DNA of 64,000 bases from Aliagarivorans marinus DSM 23064 (GCF_000429485.1 NZ_KE386909.1:135271-199270); one strand, 5' to 3'. Shown: positions 1-9,418, counted from the first letter of the stretch. Program-made: numbers and translations. The notes: a model not told the origin generated them from the sequence alone.

Positions 1-143
1 AGGTCAAGCCTTGCGTGATCGTTGTAGCAACTGGCTGGGTGATGGCAGGTGATGCTGGCCGCGATTGCGTACAGCAAGCTCGCGCTAACGCAATGGCTGA
101 AAGGAAGCGTGATTTGGCTCGGTCTATAGTTACAGGTAGTTGA
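1..143 (+). CDS. C-terminal fragment of an unrecognised protein (partial at the left edge)
   Basis: An open frame enters from the left edge (first full codon at base 3) and ends at the TGA at 141-143. About 46 residues are visible. The first part is hydrophobic with small residues, and the last third is basic and alanine-rich (AERKRDLARSIV). It is followed 34 bases later by the next gene on the same strand. I do not recognise the family. A short internal ORF starting at the GTG at 15 is also possible, so the reading is tentative. Confidence 0.35.
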   Translation, partial: VKPCVIVVATGWVMAGDAGRDCVQQARANAMAERKRDLARSIVTGS

Positions 144-177
144 ACGGCTTGGCCGAAGGCTAAGCGAGGAGTCACCC

Positions 178-510
178 ATGTTGCATTTGGGTATCAGCGC
201 ACTGGTGTTGGCCAGTGCCTTATCAAACGTTGGTCATCTGGTTGCGCGCCCCGCGCTGGAGGCCCCGGAATACCTGCGTTACAGCGCACATACACAGATA
301 ACTAAGGCGAGCGCTTATGAGGAGCAAGGGCTGGTTAACCCCAAGCCTCAGCAGCATTACCAGCATGTGTATTCAGGCTCGCAAGAAGGTAATGCCCTAG
401 CCGGTTCGTTTGATGCGATGGGTGAGTTTATGCCGTATGCCGAAGGCCAAGAACAGCTGTTCAACTCGATGCTGGAGAACTATCCTACCGCAGCAGGGGA
501 CGAAGATTAG
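178..510 (+). CDS. Small unknown protein, 110 aa, possibly exported
   Basis: The ATG at 178 has a good ribosome site, GAGGAG at 166-171. The first ~20 residues are hydrophobic (LGISALVLASALSNVGHLVA) and could be a signal sequence or membrane anchor, although they lack the usual basic residues at the start. The rest is polar and rich in Gln, Glu, Tyr and Ala with an acidic end (AAGDED). It lies 15 bases upstream of the AlkB-like gene and is probably cotranscribed with it and bolA. I do not recognise a family. The ribosome site and tight spacing argue that it is a real gene. Confidence 0.55.
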   Translation: MLHLGISALVLASALSNVGHLVARPALEAPEYLRYSAHTQITKASAYEEQGLVNPKPQQHYQHVYSGSQEGNALAGSFDAMGEFMPYAEGQEQLFNSMLENYPTAAGDED

Positions 511-525
511 GATGCGTTAACACGG

Positions 526-1104
526 ATGTACCTGAATGGAAAAATCGCTAAGCTCGATGCTTGGCTTCCACAAGAACAATCTCGATCGCTGTACCAGCAG
601 TTGCTCGCCTACCCCGGGTGGCAGCAGCACAGTATTCGCATGTTTGGAAGGCAGGTTCTTGAGCCGCGCTTGTCTAGCTGGATGGCTGACGATGGAGTCA
701 ATTATCGTTATTCCGGCAAGCTGAGAGAGGCAGCTCCGTGGCTCCACGAAGTAAAACAGGTAAACGAAGAAATTTCTGCTTACTGTGGTGCTGATTTCAA
801 CAGCGTGTTGCTAAACTACTATAGGAACGGAACAGATAGCATGGGCTGGCACGGCGACAACGAACCCGAGTTAGGCGAGTTACCTGTGATTGCATCGTTA
901 AGCCTGGGAGCGACCAGGCGTTTTTTGTTTCGACATCGTCAAACCAAGCAAGTGATCGAACTGCAACTCGCCGATGGCGATTTGTTGATAATGAATGGGC
1001 TTTGTCAGAATCAATGGCAGCACAGTTTGCCAAAATCGCCCGCAGTACAACAACCGAGGATCAACCTCACGTTTCGCGTTACCCACCCAATTGCGTCCGG
1101 GTAG
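526..1104 (+). CDS. AlkB-like 2-oxoglutarate/Fe(II) dioxygenase (ALKBH2/3 type)
   Basis: This 192-aa protein has the double-stranded beta-helix signature of AlkB-family nucleic-acid demethylases. The iron ligands would be His109 and Asp111 (in WHGDNEPELG) and His166 (in QHSLPK). The 2-oxoglutarate-binding arginines are Arg178 and Arg184 in RINLTFR. Family members oxidatively remove alkyl groups such as 1-methyladenine and 3-methylcytosine from DNA or RNA. The PxxY-like substrate lid (LLNYYRNGTDSMGWH) resembles ALKBH2/3 more than E. coli AlkB. The start has no strong ribosome site, so translation may be coupled to the gene ending at 510; bolA follows 14 bases later. Confidence 0.85.
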   Translation: MYLNGKIAKLDAWLPQEQSRSLYQQLLAYPGWQQHSIRMFGRQVLEPRLSSWMADDGVNYRYSGKLREAAPWLHEVKQVNEEISAYCGADFNSVLLNYYRNGTDSMGWHGDNEPELGELPVIASLSLGATRRFLFRHRQTKQVIELQLADGDLLIMNGLCQNQWQHSLPKSPAVQQPRINLTFRVTHPIASG

Positions 1105-1118
1105 TAAAGGAAAGCATT

Positions 1119-1427
1119 ATGCATATTGAGAGCAGAATAGTTGAGTTGTTAAACGCACAGTTTTCTCCGGAAAACCTGCAAGTGGTAAATGAAAGTCATC
1201 GGCACAATGTGCCAGCGGGCTCCGAGAGCCATTTTAAGGTGAGTATTGTGAGCCCACAGTTTGCTGGCAAACGCTTGATTCAGCGTCATCGTATGGTCAA
1301 TCAGGTGTTGGCCGATCTGCTGGCGGATCATATCCATGCGTTGGCCATTCACACCTATACCCCCGACGAGTGGGCGGAGCTGTATCAGATCCCAGCCTCC
1401 CCGCCGTGTGCCGGTGGTGAGGCATAG
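1119..1427 (+). CDS. bolA: BolA family protein
   Basis: This 102-aa protein is a full-length BolA. It has the class II KH-like fold sequence with ESHRHNVPAGSESHFKV, a basic helix-turn-helix-like stretch (GKRLIQRHRMVNQVL) and the terminal IHALAIHTYTPDEW strand. BolA proteins pair with monothiol glutaredoxins to handle [2Fe-2S] clusters and also affect cell shape and envelope genes in E. coli. I chose the ATG at 1119 because AAAGGAAA lies just upstream and the family begins there; longer upstream starts would overlap the AlkB-like gene. bolA sits directly before nqrA in several related bacteria. A strong terminator follows at 1452. Confidence 0.93.
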   Translation: MHIESRIVELLNAQFSPENLQVVNESHRHNVPAGSESHFKVSIVSPQFAGKRLIQRHRMVNQVLADLLADHIHALAIHTYTPDEWAELYQIPASPPCAGGEA

Positions 1428-1451
1428 CTAAACCGACAAACGTCGCATAGC

Positions 1452-1486
1452 AAAAGAGGCTCCTATATATAGGAGCCTCTTTTTTG
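1452..1486 (+). terminator. Rho-independent terminator after bolA
   Basis: A near-perfect inverted repeat (AAAAGAGGCTCCTA / TAGGAGCCTCTTTT) is followed by more T residues. It closes the bolA unit and insulates it from the nqr promoter region. Confidence 0.92.
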
Positions 1487-1489
1487 GCT

Positions 1490-1510
1490 GTCACCAGCAT
1501 CACTGGTGAC
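1490..1510. repeat. Perfect inverted repeat GTCACCAG-N5-CTGGTGAC
   Basis: Two perfect 8-base arms are separated by five bases, immediately after the bolA terminator. There is no T-run, so it does not look like a second terminator. It could be a protein-binding site at the far upstream edge of the nqr regulatory region. Confidence 0.5.
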
Positions 1511-1837
1511 AATAATCCTTGGCCTTGTGTGCGATTTGTTAACTATTTGCCAATCACTGATACGGTATAAATGGGGTTTATTAACGTTTTTTTCAGCCCC
1601 TCGCTAGCTGTGAAAACTGTAAATTTTGGCAATTACTAATCTTTTAAAACAATCATTGGCGATAATAGGCAGTTTTCCACTTGAAACGCTGATCACTCTG
1701 TAATCTTTAGGACCATCTATATTTTAACGCCTTAGGTGGGAGTTGATCTTGTTGTTAACTCATCTAGGCTTGAGTAGTAGCGTCGCTAACCCTGTATTAA
1801 CACTTGGTCGAATGACCCGCATTTATGGCCATTTTCC

Positions 1838-1868
1838 TTGGAGAATGTGGCCTATTTGGTGCTAGAAT
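1838..1868 (+). promoter_or_regulatory. Possible nqr operon promoter
   Basis: TTGGAG (1838-1843) and TAGAAT (1863-1868) form a sigma70-like pair with a long 19-base spacer. A start near 1875 would place the folded leader at 1882-1948 at the very beginning of the message. The match is modest. The rest of the 566-base gap upstream of nqrA shows no ORF I would support. Confidence 0.3.
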
Positions 1869-1881
1869 ACCCGCGGTTTTT

Positions 1882-1948
1882 GTGGCTTGTTAGCTAAATG
1901 TCTTGAAAATGTTAGCTAATTATCAGAGCGATTCTCTGTTCAAGCCAC
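1882..1948 (+). promoter_or_regulatory. Structured leader upstream of nqrA (predicted three-way junction)
   Basis: An outer stem pairs GTGGCTTG (1882-1889) with CAAGCCAC (1941-1948). Directly stacked on it, TTAGCTAA (1890-1897) can pair with a second TTAGCTAA (1912-1919). A third hairpin pairs CAGAG (1924-1928) with CTCTG (1934-1938). All three stems are perfect and nested as a three-way junction, 46 bases before the nqrA start. This was found by eye with no folding energy or covariation, and I do not recognise a known riboswitch class. Confidence 0.45.
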
Positions 1949-1993
1949 GAGAAATATCGCTCGTCTTCCGACCCAACACATGTGTAAGAGAGT

Positions 1994-3334
1994 ATGATTA
2001 CAATAAACAAAGGCTTGGATCTTCCTATTAAAGGTGGTCCAAAACAGCAAATAGTGGACGCGTCAAAAGTGACCCGTGTTGCTGTGCTCGGCGAAGACTA
2101 TGTAGGCATGCGCCCTACGATGAAAGTCCGAGTAGGTGACGTGGTTAGTCAAGGTCAGACGCTGTTCGAAGATAAAAAGACTCCCGGTGTGGTATTTACC
2201 GCCCCTTGTGCCGGCGTAGTTCGTGAAGTTAATCGTGGTGCCAAGCGTGTACTGCAGTCAGTGGTTATCGAGAAGCAAGACGGTGACAGCATTGACTTTG
2301 GTGCGCTGGAACAGACCGAGATCGCTAAAGTAGAGCGTCAGCAGATCGTTGATAAGCTGGTTCAGTCTGGTCAGTGGGTTGCACTACGTACCCGTCCTTA
2401 CAGCAAAGTACCTGCTATCGACAGCGTACCTTCTGCGATTTTCGTGACTGCTATCGACACCAACCCTCTGGCTGGCGATCCTAAAGTAGTTATCGAAGCA
2501 GAAAGCAATGCTTACTTGAATGGTCTGCGCGTGCTAAGCCGCCTGACTGAAGGTGAAGTATTCGTATGTAAAGGCGACTACCAGCTTCCAGTATCCAACG
2601 CGGCACGCGTTCAGGAGCAAGTGTTTGCAGGTCCACACCCAGCAGGTCTGGCCGGTACTCACATTCACATGCTAAAACCTGCCAGCGCTCAGCGCATGGT
2701 ATGGTCTATCAGCTATCAGGACGTGATCGCCTTCGGTAAGCTGTTCGAAACTGGTCGAATCTACAACCAACGCGTCGTTGCCTTGGCAGGTCCTGTGGTT
2801 AAAGAGCCACGCTTGCTGCGCACCGAGCTGGGTGCTAACACCGATGAGCTGATTGCCGGCGAATTGGTAGATGGCAACCATCGTGTGATTTCAGGCTCAG
2901 TACTGAAAGGTACCCACGCGACTGGTCCTCATGCCTACTTGGGCCGTTACCATAATCAGGTGAGCGCGCTTGAAGAAGGGTATGAGAAAGAATTTATGGA
3001 CTGGGCTGTGCCTGGCGGCAACAAATTCTCTCTGGCTCGCATCTTCACCTCTGGCATGAACAAAAACAAATTGTTCTCCATGACCACCACTACCGGCGGT
3101 AGTGAGCGTGCCATGGTGCCAATCGGTCAATATGAGCGCGTTATGCCTCTGGACATCCTGCCTACCATGCTGCTTCGTGACATGATCGCCGGTGATACCG
3201 ACGGTGCTACTCAGCTTGGCTGTCTGGAGCTGGATGAAGAAGATCTCGCGCTGTGCACCTTCGTTTGCCCTGGCAAATACGAGTACGGTGACATCCTGCG
3301 CGAATGTTTGACCACGATTGAGAAGGAAGGTTAA
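1994..3334 (+). CDS. nqrA: Na+-translocating NADH:quinone reductase subunit A
   Basis: NqrA (446 aa) is the soluble subunit of Na+-NQR, a membrane complex that oxidises NADH, reduces ubiquinone and pumps Na+ out of the cell. The start [20 protein letters not shown] is the family N-terminus, followed by the barrel-sandwich region ([21 protein letters not shown]). Length is normal. It is the first gene of a tightly packed nqrABCDEF-apbE-nqrM unit, with nqrB starting two bases after its stop. The ribosome site is AAGAGAG at 1986-1992, just after a 10-base palindrome (ACACATGTGT, 1976-1985). No defects seen. Confidence 0.97.
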   Translation: MITINKGLDLPIKGGPKQQIVDASKVTRVAVLGEDYVGMRPTMKVRVGDVVSQGQTLFEDKKTPGVVFTAPCAGVVREVNRGAKRVLQSVVIEKQDGDSIDFGALEQTEIAKVERQQIVDKLVQSGQWVALRTRPYSKVPAIDSVPSAIFVTAIDTNPLAGDPKVVIEAESNAYLNGLRVLSRLTEGEVFVCKGDYQLPVSNAARVQEQVFAGPHPAGLAGTHIHMLKPASAQRMVWSISYQDVIAFGKLFETGRIYNQRVVALAGPVVKEPRLLRTELGANTDELIAGELVDGNHRVISGSVLKGTHATGPHAYLGRYHNQVSALEEGYEKEFMDWAVPGGNKFSLARIFTSGMNKNKLFSMTTTTGGSERAMVPIGQYERVMPLDILPTMLLRDMIAGDTDGATQLGCLELDEEDLALCTFVCPGKYEYGDILRECLTTIEKEG

Positions 3335-3336
3335 GC

Positions 3337-4551
3337 ATGAGCTTTTTAAAAGACTACATCGAGAAAATCGAACCTAACTTCCACCCTGGTGGAAAGCACG
3401 AGAAGTGGTTTGCGCTTTACGAAGCGACTGCAACCTTCTTCTACACCCCAGGTTTGGTAACTAAGAAGAACACTCACGTTCGTGACGCTATCGACCTGAA
3501 GCGCATCATGATTTTCGTGTACGCTGCGCTACTGCCAGCGGTGTTCTACGGCATGTTCAATACTGGTGTGCAAGCCAATGACGCGATTGTTGCCGGCTAT
3601 GCTGCCCCAGAAGGCTGGCGTACTGCCATCCTAACCATGCTGGGCGTACCTATGGGCGCTGATGCAGGCTGGTTCGCCAGCATGATGTACGGTGCCATGT
3701 ACTTCGTACCGGTTTACCTGGTGTCGTTCGTGGTAGGTGGTTTCTGGGAAGTACTGTTTGCCTCGGTACGTAAGCACGAAGTGAACGAAGGCTTCTTCGT
3801 ATCATCGATGCTGTTCCCGCTGATTTTGCCTGCAACCATCCCGCTGTGGCAGGTTGCGCTGGGTATTACCTTTGGTGTGGTTATCGCCAAAGAAGTATTC
3901 GGTGGTACCGGTAAAAACTTCTTGAACCCAGCGCTGGCTGGCCGTGCGTTCCTGTTCTTCGCATACCCTACAGGCATCTCTGGTGATGCAGTGTGGACTG
4001 CGGTAGACGGTTACTCAGGTGCAACTGCCTTGAGCGTAGCGGCAGCTGACGGTATCCAAGGTCTGACTGAAGCCGGTATCAGCTGGTCTGATGCGTTCTT
4101 CGGTAGCATCGCAGGTTCGATGGGTGAAACCTCAACCCTGCTGCTGTTCTTGGGCGGTGCCTTCCTGATGTTCAACCGCATTGCGTCTTGGCGCATCGTC
4201 GGTGGCGTGATGATTGGTATGATCGCAACCAGCTTGCTGTTCAACATGATCGGTTCTGAAACCAACAACATGTTCCAGGTTCCACCACACTGGCACTTGG
4301 TACTGGGTGGTTTCGCTATCGGTATGTTCTTTATGGCGACTGACCCTGTATCTGCTTCATTCACCAACAAAGGTCGTTGGTGGTACGGCGGTCTGATTGG
4401 TGTGATGGTAGTACTGGTTCGCGTAGTTAACCCAGCCTTCCCTGAAGGCATGATGCTGGCCATCTTGTTCGCAAACTTATTCGCGCCTATTTTCGACTAC
4501 TTCGTCGTTCAGGCGAACATCAAACGGAGGATTGCTCGCGATGGCCAGTAA
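3337..4551 (+). CDS. nqrB: Na+-translocating NADH:quinone reductase subunit B
   Basis: NqrB (404 aa) is a large integral membrane subunit with about ten hydrophobic segments. It carries a covalently bound FMN and, from family knowledge, takes part in Na+ translocation and the quinone site. The flavin attachment motif DGYSGAT is present, with the acceptor threonine at about residue 230. It starts two bases after nqrA and its 3' end overlaps the start of nqrC. The flavin would be attached by ApbE, encoded downstream in the same unit. Confidence 0.97.
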   Translation: MSFLKDYIEKIEPNFHPGGKHEKWFALYEATATFFYTPGLVTKKNTHVRDAIDLKRIMIFVYAALLPAVFYGMFNTGVQANDAIVAGYAAPEGWRTAILTMLGVPMGADAGWFASMMYGAMYFVPVYLVSFVVGGFWEVLFASVRKHEVNEGFFVSSMLFPLILPATIPLWQVALGITFGVVIAKEVFGGTGKNFLNPALAGRAFLFFAYPTGISGDAVWTAVDGYSGATALSVAAADGIQGLTEAGISWSDAFFGSIAGSMGETSTLLLFLGGAFLMFNRIASWRIVGGVMIGMIATSLLFNMIGSETNNMFQVPPHWHLVLGGFAIGMFFMATDPVSASFTNKGRWWYGGLIGVMVVLVRVVNPAFPEGMMLAILFANLFAPIFDYFVVQANIKRRIARDGQ

Positions 4552-5320
4552 TGATTCTCTGGGTAACACCCTTAAGGTAGTACTGGGTGTTAGCCTTGTT
4601 TGTTCCATCATCGTATCAGTAGCCGCTGTTGGCCTGCGCGACATTCAACAGCGTAACATCGTTGAAGACGTGCAGCGCAACATTCTGGCGGTATCGGGCG
4701 TTGAGCTCGACGGCCGCAGTGTTGGTGACGTTTACGAAGAAGTGATTGAGCCGCGTTTGGTTGATCTGAACACCGGTGAATTCGTAGATGCGTCTGCTGA
4801 AGAAATCGCTGCTTTCGATCAGCGCGCTGCAGCTAAAGAGCCAGAGACCAGCATCCGTCTGACCTCTGAGCAAGACGTAGCTGGCATCGTTCGCCGCGCA
4901 AATGTTGCAAAGGTTTACTTTGTGCGTGGCGAAAGCGGTGACTTCGAACGGGTGATTCTGCCGATTCACGGTTACGGTCTGTGGTCGACCATGTACGCCT
5001 TCTTGGCAGTACAGCCTGACGGCCAAACTATCGACGCTATCGTTTACTACGACCAGGGGGAAACCCCGGGACTAGGTGGCGAAGTGGCTAACCCGCTATG
5101 GCAAGCTAAATTTGTTGGCAAGCAATTGTTCGACGAGCAGGGCAATCCAGCAATCACGGTTGCTAAAGGTAGCGCAGATCCTAACTCCATCCATGAAGTT
5201 GACGGTCTGTCAGGTTCAACCCTGACAAGCAACGGTGTAACTAACACCTTTGACTTCTGGCTGAGTGACAATGGCTTTGGCAAGTTCCTGGGCCGCATTC
5301 AAGACGGAGGCCTGATCTAA
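4541..5320 (+). CDS. nqrC: Na+-translocating NADH:quinone reductase subunit C
   Basis: NqrC (259 aa) has one N-terminal membrane helix (about residues 10-31) and a large periplasmic FMN-binding domain. The flavinylation motif DGLSGST ends at Thr227 and matches the ApbE target pattern DxxSG(A/S)T. I chose the ATG at 4541, which overlaps the nqrB stop by 11 bases, because a clean GGAGG lies at 4526-4530; the in-frame TTG at 4532 is too close to it. The stop codon overlaps the nqrD start by one base (TAATG), implying translational coupling. Confidence 0.97.
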   Translation: MASNDSLGNTLKVVLGVSLVCSIIVSVAAVGLRDIQQRNIVEDVQRNILAVSGVELDGRSVGDVYEEVIEPRLVDLNTGEFVDASAEEIAAFDQRAAAKEPETSIRLTSEQDVAGIVRRANVAKVYFVRGESGDFERVILPIHGYGLWSTMYAFLAVQPDGQTIDAIVYYDQGETPGLGGEVANPLWQAKFVGKQLFDEQGNPAITVAKGSADPNSIHEVDGLSGSTLTSNGVTNTFDFWLSDNGFGKFLGRIQDGGLI

Positions 5321-5952
5321 TGGCTAATGCTAAAGAAATGAAACAGGTTCTATCGAACCCTGTAGTTTCAAACAACCCTATCGCGCTTCAGGTACTCGGT
5401 ATCTGTTCCGCACTGGCCGTAACCAGCAGCCTGCAAACTGCACTGGTTATGACCCTGGCGGTTGTTTTTGTATGCTCATTGTCGAACCTGTCGATTTCGC
5501 TTATTCGAAATCACATTCCTAGTAGTGTACGTATCATCGTGCAGATGGCGATCATCGCTTCACTAGTAATTGTTGTAGACCAAATCCTTAAGGCAGTGGT
5601 TTACGACATCTCTAAAGAGCTATCGGTATTCGTTGGTCTGATTATTACCAACTGTATCGTGATGGGCCGTGCAGAAGCTTTCGCGATGAAAGAGCCGCCG
5701 CTTAAGTCGTTCATCGACGGCATCGGTAACGGTTTGGGCTACGGTCTGATCCTGATGGTTGTAGGCGCGATTCGTGAGTTCTTCGGTTCTGGTTCGCTTT
5801 TCGGTATCGAAATCATGCCGCTGGTTAACAACGGTGGATGGTATCAGCCAAACGGTCTGTTGCTACTGCCTGCGTCAGCCTTCTTCATTATCGGCCTGAT
5901 TATCTGGGTAATCCGTACTTACGACCCAGCGCAAGTAGAGCCAAAGGAGTAA
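5320..5952 (+). CDS. nqrD: Na+-translocating NADH:quinone reductase subunit D
   Basis: NqrD (210 aa) is a six-helix membrane subunit, homologous to RnfE and paired with NqrE in an inverted arrangement. Recognisable family stretches are [17 protein letters not shown] and the glycine-rich [10 protein letters not shown]. One of its cysteines (in TNCIV) belongs to the intramembrane iron site shared with NqrE that passes electrons across the membrane. It overlaps nqrC by one base, with ribosome site ACGGAGG at 5304-5310. Confidence 0.96.
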   Translation: MANAKEMKQVLSNPVVSNNPIALQVLGICSALAVTSSLQTALVMTLAVVFVCSLSNLSISLIRNHIPSSVRIIVQMAIIASLVIVVDQILKAVVYDISKELSVFVGLIITNCIVMGRAEAFAMKEPPLKSFIDGIGNGLGYGLILMVVGAIREFFGSGSLFGIEIMPLVNNGGWYQPNGLLLLPASAFFIIGLIIWVIRTYDPAQVEPKE

Positions 5953-5956
5953 GCTA

Positions 5957-6565
5957 GTGGAACATTATATTAGTCTCTTCGTTCGCTCTGTTTTCATCGA
6001 AAACTTGGCGCTCGCTTTCCTGCTGGGTATGTGTACCTTCCTGGCGGTATCGAAAAAGATTAAAACCTCTTTCGGTCTGGGTGTAGCGGTAATCGTAGTA
6101 CTGGGTATTGCGGTTCCGGTAAACCAAATCATTTACACTAGCCTGTTGGCGCCGGGTGCGCTGGCGTGGGCTGGTCTGCCTGAAGTTGACCTGAGCTTCC
6201 TGAACTTTATCGCGTTCATTGGTGTGATCGCGGCACTGGTACAGATCCTTGAGATGGTACTGGACAAGTTCTTCCCAGCTCTTTATCAGGCTCTGGGTAT
6301 CTTCTTGCCACTGATCACCGTGAACTGTGCCATCTTTGGTGCCGTATCCTTCATGGTACAGCGTGAGTACAACCTGGCAGAATCTTTCGTTTACGCCGTA
6401 GGTAGCGGTGTGGGCTGGATGCTGGCAATTGTTGCTCTGGCAGGTCTTCGCGAGAAGATGAAGTACTCTGACGTGCCTCCGGGTCTACGTGGTTTGGGTA
6501 TTACCTTTATCACCGTAGGTTTGATGGCGATGGCTTTCATGGCGTTTTCAGGCGTTTCGCTGTAA
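5957..6565 (+). CDS. nqrE: Na+-translocating NADH:quinone reductase subunit E
   Basis: NqrE (202 aa) is the second six-helix subunit, homologous to RnfA. It begins with GTG ([20 protein letters not shown]), supported by AAAGGAG at 5943-5949. The motifs [11 protein letters not shown] and VNCAIFGA contain the cysteines that, with those of NqrD, hold the intramembrane iron centre. Length and helix pattern are typical. It sits four bases after nqrD, and nqrF follows 29 bases later. Confidence 0.96.
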   Translation: MEHYISLFVRSVFIENLALAFLLGMCTFLAVSKKIKTSFGLGVAVIVVLGIAVPVNQIIYTSLLAPGALAWAGLPEVDLSFLNFIAFIGVIAALVQILEMVLDKFFPALYQALGIFLPLITVNCAIFGAVSFMVQREYNLAESFVYAVGSGVGWMLAIVALAGLREKMKYSDVPPGLRGLGITFITVGLMAMAFMAFSGVSL

Positions 6566-6594
6566 GCGGCCAATAACTACAAGGAAAATAGTCG

Positions 6595-7818
6595 ATGGAA
6601 ATTATTCTCGGCGTAATGATGTTTACCTTGCTCGTCTTGGCCTTGGTAGCAGTGATTTTGTTTGCTAAGTCTAAGCTCGTAGCTTCGGGTGAAATCAAGA
6701 TCACCATTAACGGTGATCCAGAAAAGACCATTACTACCAGCGCCGGCAGCAAGCTGCTGAACGTGCTGGGTAGCAACGGTATCTTTATTTCTTCTGCTTG
6801 TGGTGGCGGTGGCTCGTGTGGCCAGTGTCATGCAACTGTTAAGTCTGGTGGCGGCGACATCCTGCCAACCGAGCTTGACCATATCTCTAAGGGCGAAGCC
6901 CGCGAAGGTTTGCGTTTGGCCTGTCAGGTTAACGTAAAAGAAGATATGGAAATCCAGCTTCCAGAAGAGATCTTCGGTGTGAAGAAGTGGGATTGTGAGG
7001 TTATCTCTAACGATAACCAAGCTACCTTCATTAAAGAGCTGGTACTGCAGATCCCTGATGGTGAATCGGTACCGTTCCGCGCCGGTGGTTACATTCAGAT
7101 TGAAGCGCCTGCTCACCACGTTAAATTCTCTGACTTCGATATCGAAGATCAGTACCGTGGCGACTGGGACCACTTCGACCTGTTCAAGCTGGAATCAAAA
7201 GTAGACGAAGAAACCATTCGTGCATACTCAATGGCTAACTACCCTGAGGAAGAAGGCCTGATTATGCTGAACGTGCGTATCGCTACCCCGCCGCCAAACG
7301 ATATGACTCTGCCTCCGGGCAAGATGTCATCGTTCATCTTCAACCTGAAGAAGGGCGATAAAGTGACTATCTCTGGTCCATTCGGTGAGTTCTTCGCCAA
7401 AGAGACCGACAACGAGATGGTATTTATCGGTGGTGGTGCTGGTATGGCGCCAATGCGTTCACACATCTTCGATCAGCTTAAGCGTCTGAAGTCTAGCCGT
7501 AAGATGAGCTTCTGGTACGGTGCCCGTTCACGTCGTGAGATCTTCTACCAAGAAGACTTCGATGGTCTGGCAGCCGACAACGAGAACTTCCAGTGGCACG
7601 TAGCCCTGTCTGACCCGCAAGAGGGCGACAACTGGGATGGCTACACCGGCTTCATTCACAACGTTCTGTTCGAGAACTACCTGCGCGACCACGAAGCGCC
7701 GGAAGATTGTGAATACTACATGTGTGGTCCACCGGTGATGAACGCGGCTGTGATCAACATGCTCAAAGATCTGGGCGTTGAAGACGAAAACATCATGTTG
7801 GATGACTTTGGTGGTTAA
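6595..7818 (+). CDS. nqrF: Na+-translocating NADH:quinone reductase subunit F (NADH dehydrogenase)
   Basis: NqrF (407 aa) is the electron entry point. It has an N-terminal membrane helix (residues 3-24), then a [2Fe-2S] ferredoxin domain with Cys69, Cys75, Cys78 and Cys110 ([10 protein letters not shown] plus LACQV). An FAD domain ([11 protein letters not shown]) and an NADH-binding domain ([21 protein letters not shown]) follow, with the typical DDFGG end. It oxidises NADH in the cytoplasm and passes electrons through FAD and the cluster to the membrane subunits. All key residues are present. Confidence 0.97.
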   Translation: MEIILGVMMFTLLVLALVAVILFAKSKLVASGEIKITINGDPEKTITTSAGSKLLNVLGSNGIFISSACGGGGSCGQCHATVKSGGGDILPTELDHISKGEAREGLRLACQVNVKEDMEIQLPEEIFGVKKWDCEVISNDNQATFIKELVLQIPDGESVPFRAGGYIQIEAPAHHVKFSDFDIEDQYRGDWDHFDLFKLESKVDEETIRAYSMANYPEEEGLIMLNVRIATPPPNDMTLPPGKMSSFIFNLKKGDKVTISGPFGEFFAKETDNEMVFIGGGAGMAPMRSHIFDQLKRLKSSRKMSFWYGARSRREIFYQEDFDGLAADNENFQWHVALSDPQEGDNWDGYTGFIHNVLFENYLRDHEAPEDCEYYMCGPPVMNAAVINMLKDLGVEDENIMLDDFGG

Positions 7819-7821
7819 TTC

Positions 7822-8850
7822 GTGAAAACGACCTTAAAGCAATGGCTGGCCCTTATCGGGCTGGCCTTTTTTATTAGTGGCTGTGAGAAATCCAGCGATC
7901 TTTACACCCTGCAGATTACCGGCTCGACCATGGGCACCTACTATCAGGTGAAAGTGGTGGATACCAAGGCGCAACTGCCCGACGGTGAGGCGCTACAGGC
8001 ATTGATTGATGATGAACTGGAAGCGGTTAACGATGAGATGTCGACCTACCGCCCCAGCTCCGAGATCTCGCGCTTTAACCAGTCCGAGGGCAGCGAGCCG
8101 ATGGCAATCTCATCGCACTTTGCCTATGTGATGGACGCATCCATTGCGCTCTCAGAGGCAACTGTCGGGGCGTTTGACCCAACTGTCGGCCCCTTGGTCA
8201 ACTTGTGGGGGTTCGGCCCTGAAGGTCGCCCGGAAACCATCCCTAGCGATGAGCAAGTGGCACAAGCGAGTGCGAAAGTGGGTTATCAGCACCTAAGCCT
8301 GCAAGATGGCATGCTGAGCAAGGCTGTTCCAGAGCTGTATCTGGACCTGTCGGCGATAGCTAAAGGCCATGGTGTGGACCGGGTTGCCGAGGTGTTAGAA
8401 GCGCAAGGCGTGGCCAACTACCTGGTAGATATCGGCGGTGAGCTGCGCCTGAACGGGCACAACGACAAAGATGCACCTTGGCGCATTGCGGTTGAGAAAC
8501 CGGTGGCAGGTGGAACGGGCGCTATCCAGAAGATCATCGCCCCGGGTGATGGTGGGCTGGCAACCTCCGGCGATTATCGAAATTATTTCGAGCATGATGG
8601 GGTCCGTTATTCACACACCATCAATCCTGCGACTGCTAAGCCAATTGCCAATAAGATCGTATCCGTGACAGTGGTAACCCAAAGCAGTATGATGGCCGAC
8701 GCTTATGCAACCGCCTTCACCGTTATGGGTGTTGAAGCGAGTATGGCCATGGCAAAGGAGCGGGCACTGGCTGTGTATATTATCGAGAAACAGGGTGAAG
8801 AGTTTGCTGAACATATCAGCGACGCATTCGCTCCTTTGATTCAGCAGTAG
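7822..8850 (+). CDS. apbE: ApbE/Ftp FAD:protein FMN transferase (lipoprotein)
   Basis: This 342-aa protein attaches FMN covalently to threonine in NqrB and NqrC, using FAD as donor, on the periplasmic side. A lipoprotein signal peptide ends at the lipobox FISGC (Cys21). Family motifs follow in order: GSTMGTYYQV, DPTVGPLVN, DLSAIAKGHGVD, DIGGELR, YSHTINPATAKP and the metal-binding MMADAYATAF. It starts with GTG three bases after nqrF and is cotranscribed with its substrates, as in vibrios. No missing motif. Confidence 0.95.
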   Translation: MKTTLKQWLALIGLAFFISGCEKSSDLYTLQITGSTMGTYYQVKVVDTKAQLPDGEALQALIDDELEAVNDEMSTYRPSSEISRFNQSEGSEPMAISSHFAYVMDASIALSEATVGAFDPTVGPLVNLWGFGPEGRPETIPSDEQVAQASAKVGYQHLSLQDGMLSKAVPELYLDLSAIAKGHGVDRVAEVLEAQGVANYLVDIGGELRLNGHNDKDAPWRIAVEKPVAGGTGAIQKIIAPGDGGLATSGDYRNYFEHDGVRYSHTINPATAKPIANKIVSVTVVTQSSMMADAYATAFTVMGVEASMAMAKERALAVYIIEKQGEEFAEHISDAFAPLIQQ

Positions 8851-8891
8851 CCAAAAGTCGGGCACTGCTGAGGGCAAACTAGAGGTAATCA

Positions 8892-9128
8892 ATGGCGTAC
8901 TTTATCGCGACCTTCGTATTTTTCCTGGTGATCATTGCCGCCATGGCAATTGGTTACATTGTGCAGCAGAAAACCATCAGCGGCAGCTGTGGTGGACTGG
9001 CATCGGTGGGCATCGACAAAGAGTGTGACTGCCCAGAGCCTTGTGATCGTCGTAAGGCGAAAATGGCTAAGGAAGCGGCCAAAGAGAAGACTCGCCAGGC
9101 GATGCAAAAAGAGAATCGCATTATCTAG
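8892..9128 (+). CDS. nqrM: NqrM, Na+-NQR maturation factor (DUF539)
   Basis: This 78-aa protein has one N-terminal membrane helix (residues 3-24) followed by four cysteines (Cys33, Cys45, Cys47, Cys51) in GSCGGLASVG...CDCPEPC, then a basic, lysine-rich tail. NqrM is known to be needed for assembly of functional Na+-NQR, apparently by delivering iron for the NqrD/NqrE site. It closes the operon 41 bases after apbE, with ribosome site AGAGGTAA, and a terminator follows at 9153. Confidence 0.95.
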   Translation: MAYFIATFVFFLVIIAAMAIGYIVQQKTISGSCGGLASVGIDKECDCPEPCDRRKAKMAKEAAKEKTRQAMQKENRII

Positions 9129-9152
9129 TGCAACCCAGCCCTGGATGACCAT

Positions 9153-9178
9153 AAACGGCCCTATGCGGCCGTTTTTTT
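9153..9178 (+). terminator. Terminator of the nqr operon
   Basis: AAACGGCC / GGCCGTTT with a six-base loop runs directly into a stretch of seven T residues. It ends the nqrA-nqrM transcript. Confidence 0.93.
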
Positions 9179-9312
9179 GTGGCTGCGATATGCTCCCAGC
9201 ACCTTGTTTTATCTCCTTCCCCAAAACTTTTGGCCAAAGCCCAAAGCTGCTGTGTATACGGTTACATGTCGGTTAATAATTAAGTTACACGGCAAGTCTG
9301 AAAAGCAATCAA

Positions 9313-9326
9313 TCAGAACGTTTATA
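9313..9326. promoter_or_regulatory. Possible auxiliary GalR-type operator
   Basis: TCAGAACGTTTATA matches the local operator consensus TGTAAACGTTTACA at 10 of 14 positions, including the AACGTTTA core. It lies 92 bases upstream of the better site at 9405. GalR proteins often use paired distant operators, but the match is weak. Confidence 0.25.
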
Positions 9327-9404
9327 CGACATGGCCCCGCTTAATAAGGGACTTGTAGTGATATTTTGTAACTATGATGCAAACAAAGATACTTGAGAAA
9401 GAGG

Positions 9405-9418
9405 TGTAAACGTTTCCA
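9405..9418. promoter_or_regulatory. GalR/LacI-type operator in front of the symporter-lacZ unit
   Basis: TGTAAACGTTTCCA is a near-perfect 14-base palindrome of the GalR class. The same word recurs before the GH36 gene and the porin gene and, more weakly, before the repressor gene at 14066-15070. It lies 85 bases before the symporter start, in the promoter region. This 374-base gap contains no other gene. Confidence 0.75.

Noticed and set aside
6577-7173. A 198-aa minus-strand frame inside nqrF
   Set aside because: nqrF is complete with all motifs; the reverse frame has no ribosome site or recognisable domain.
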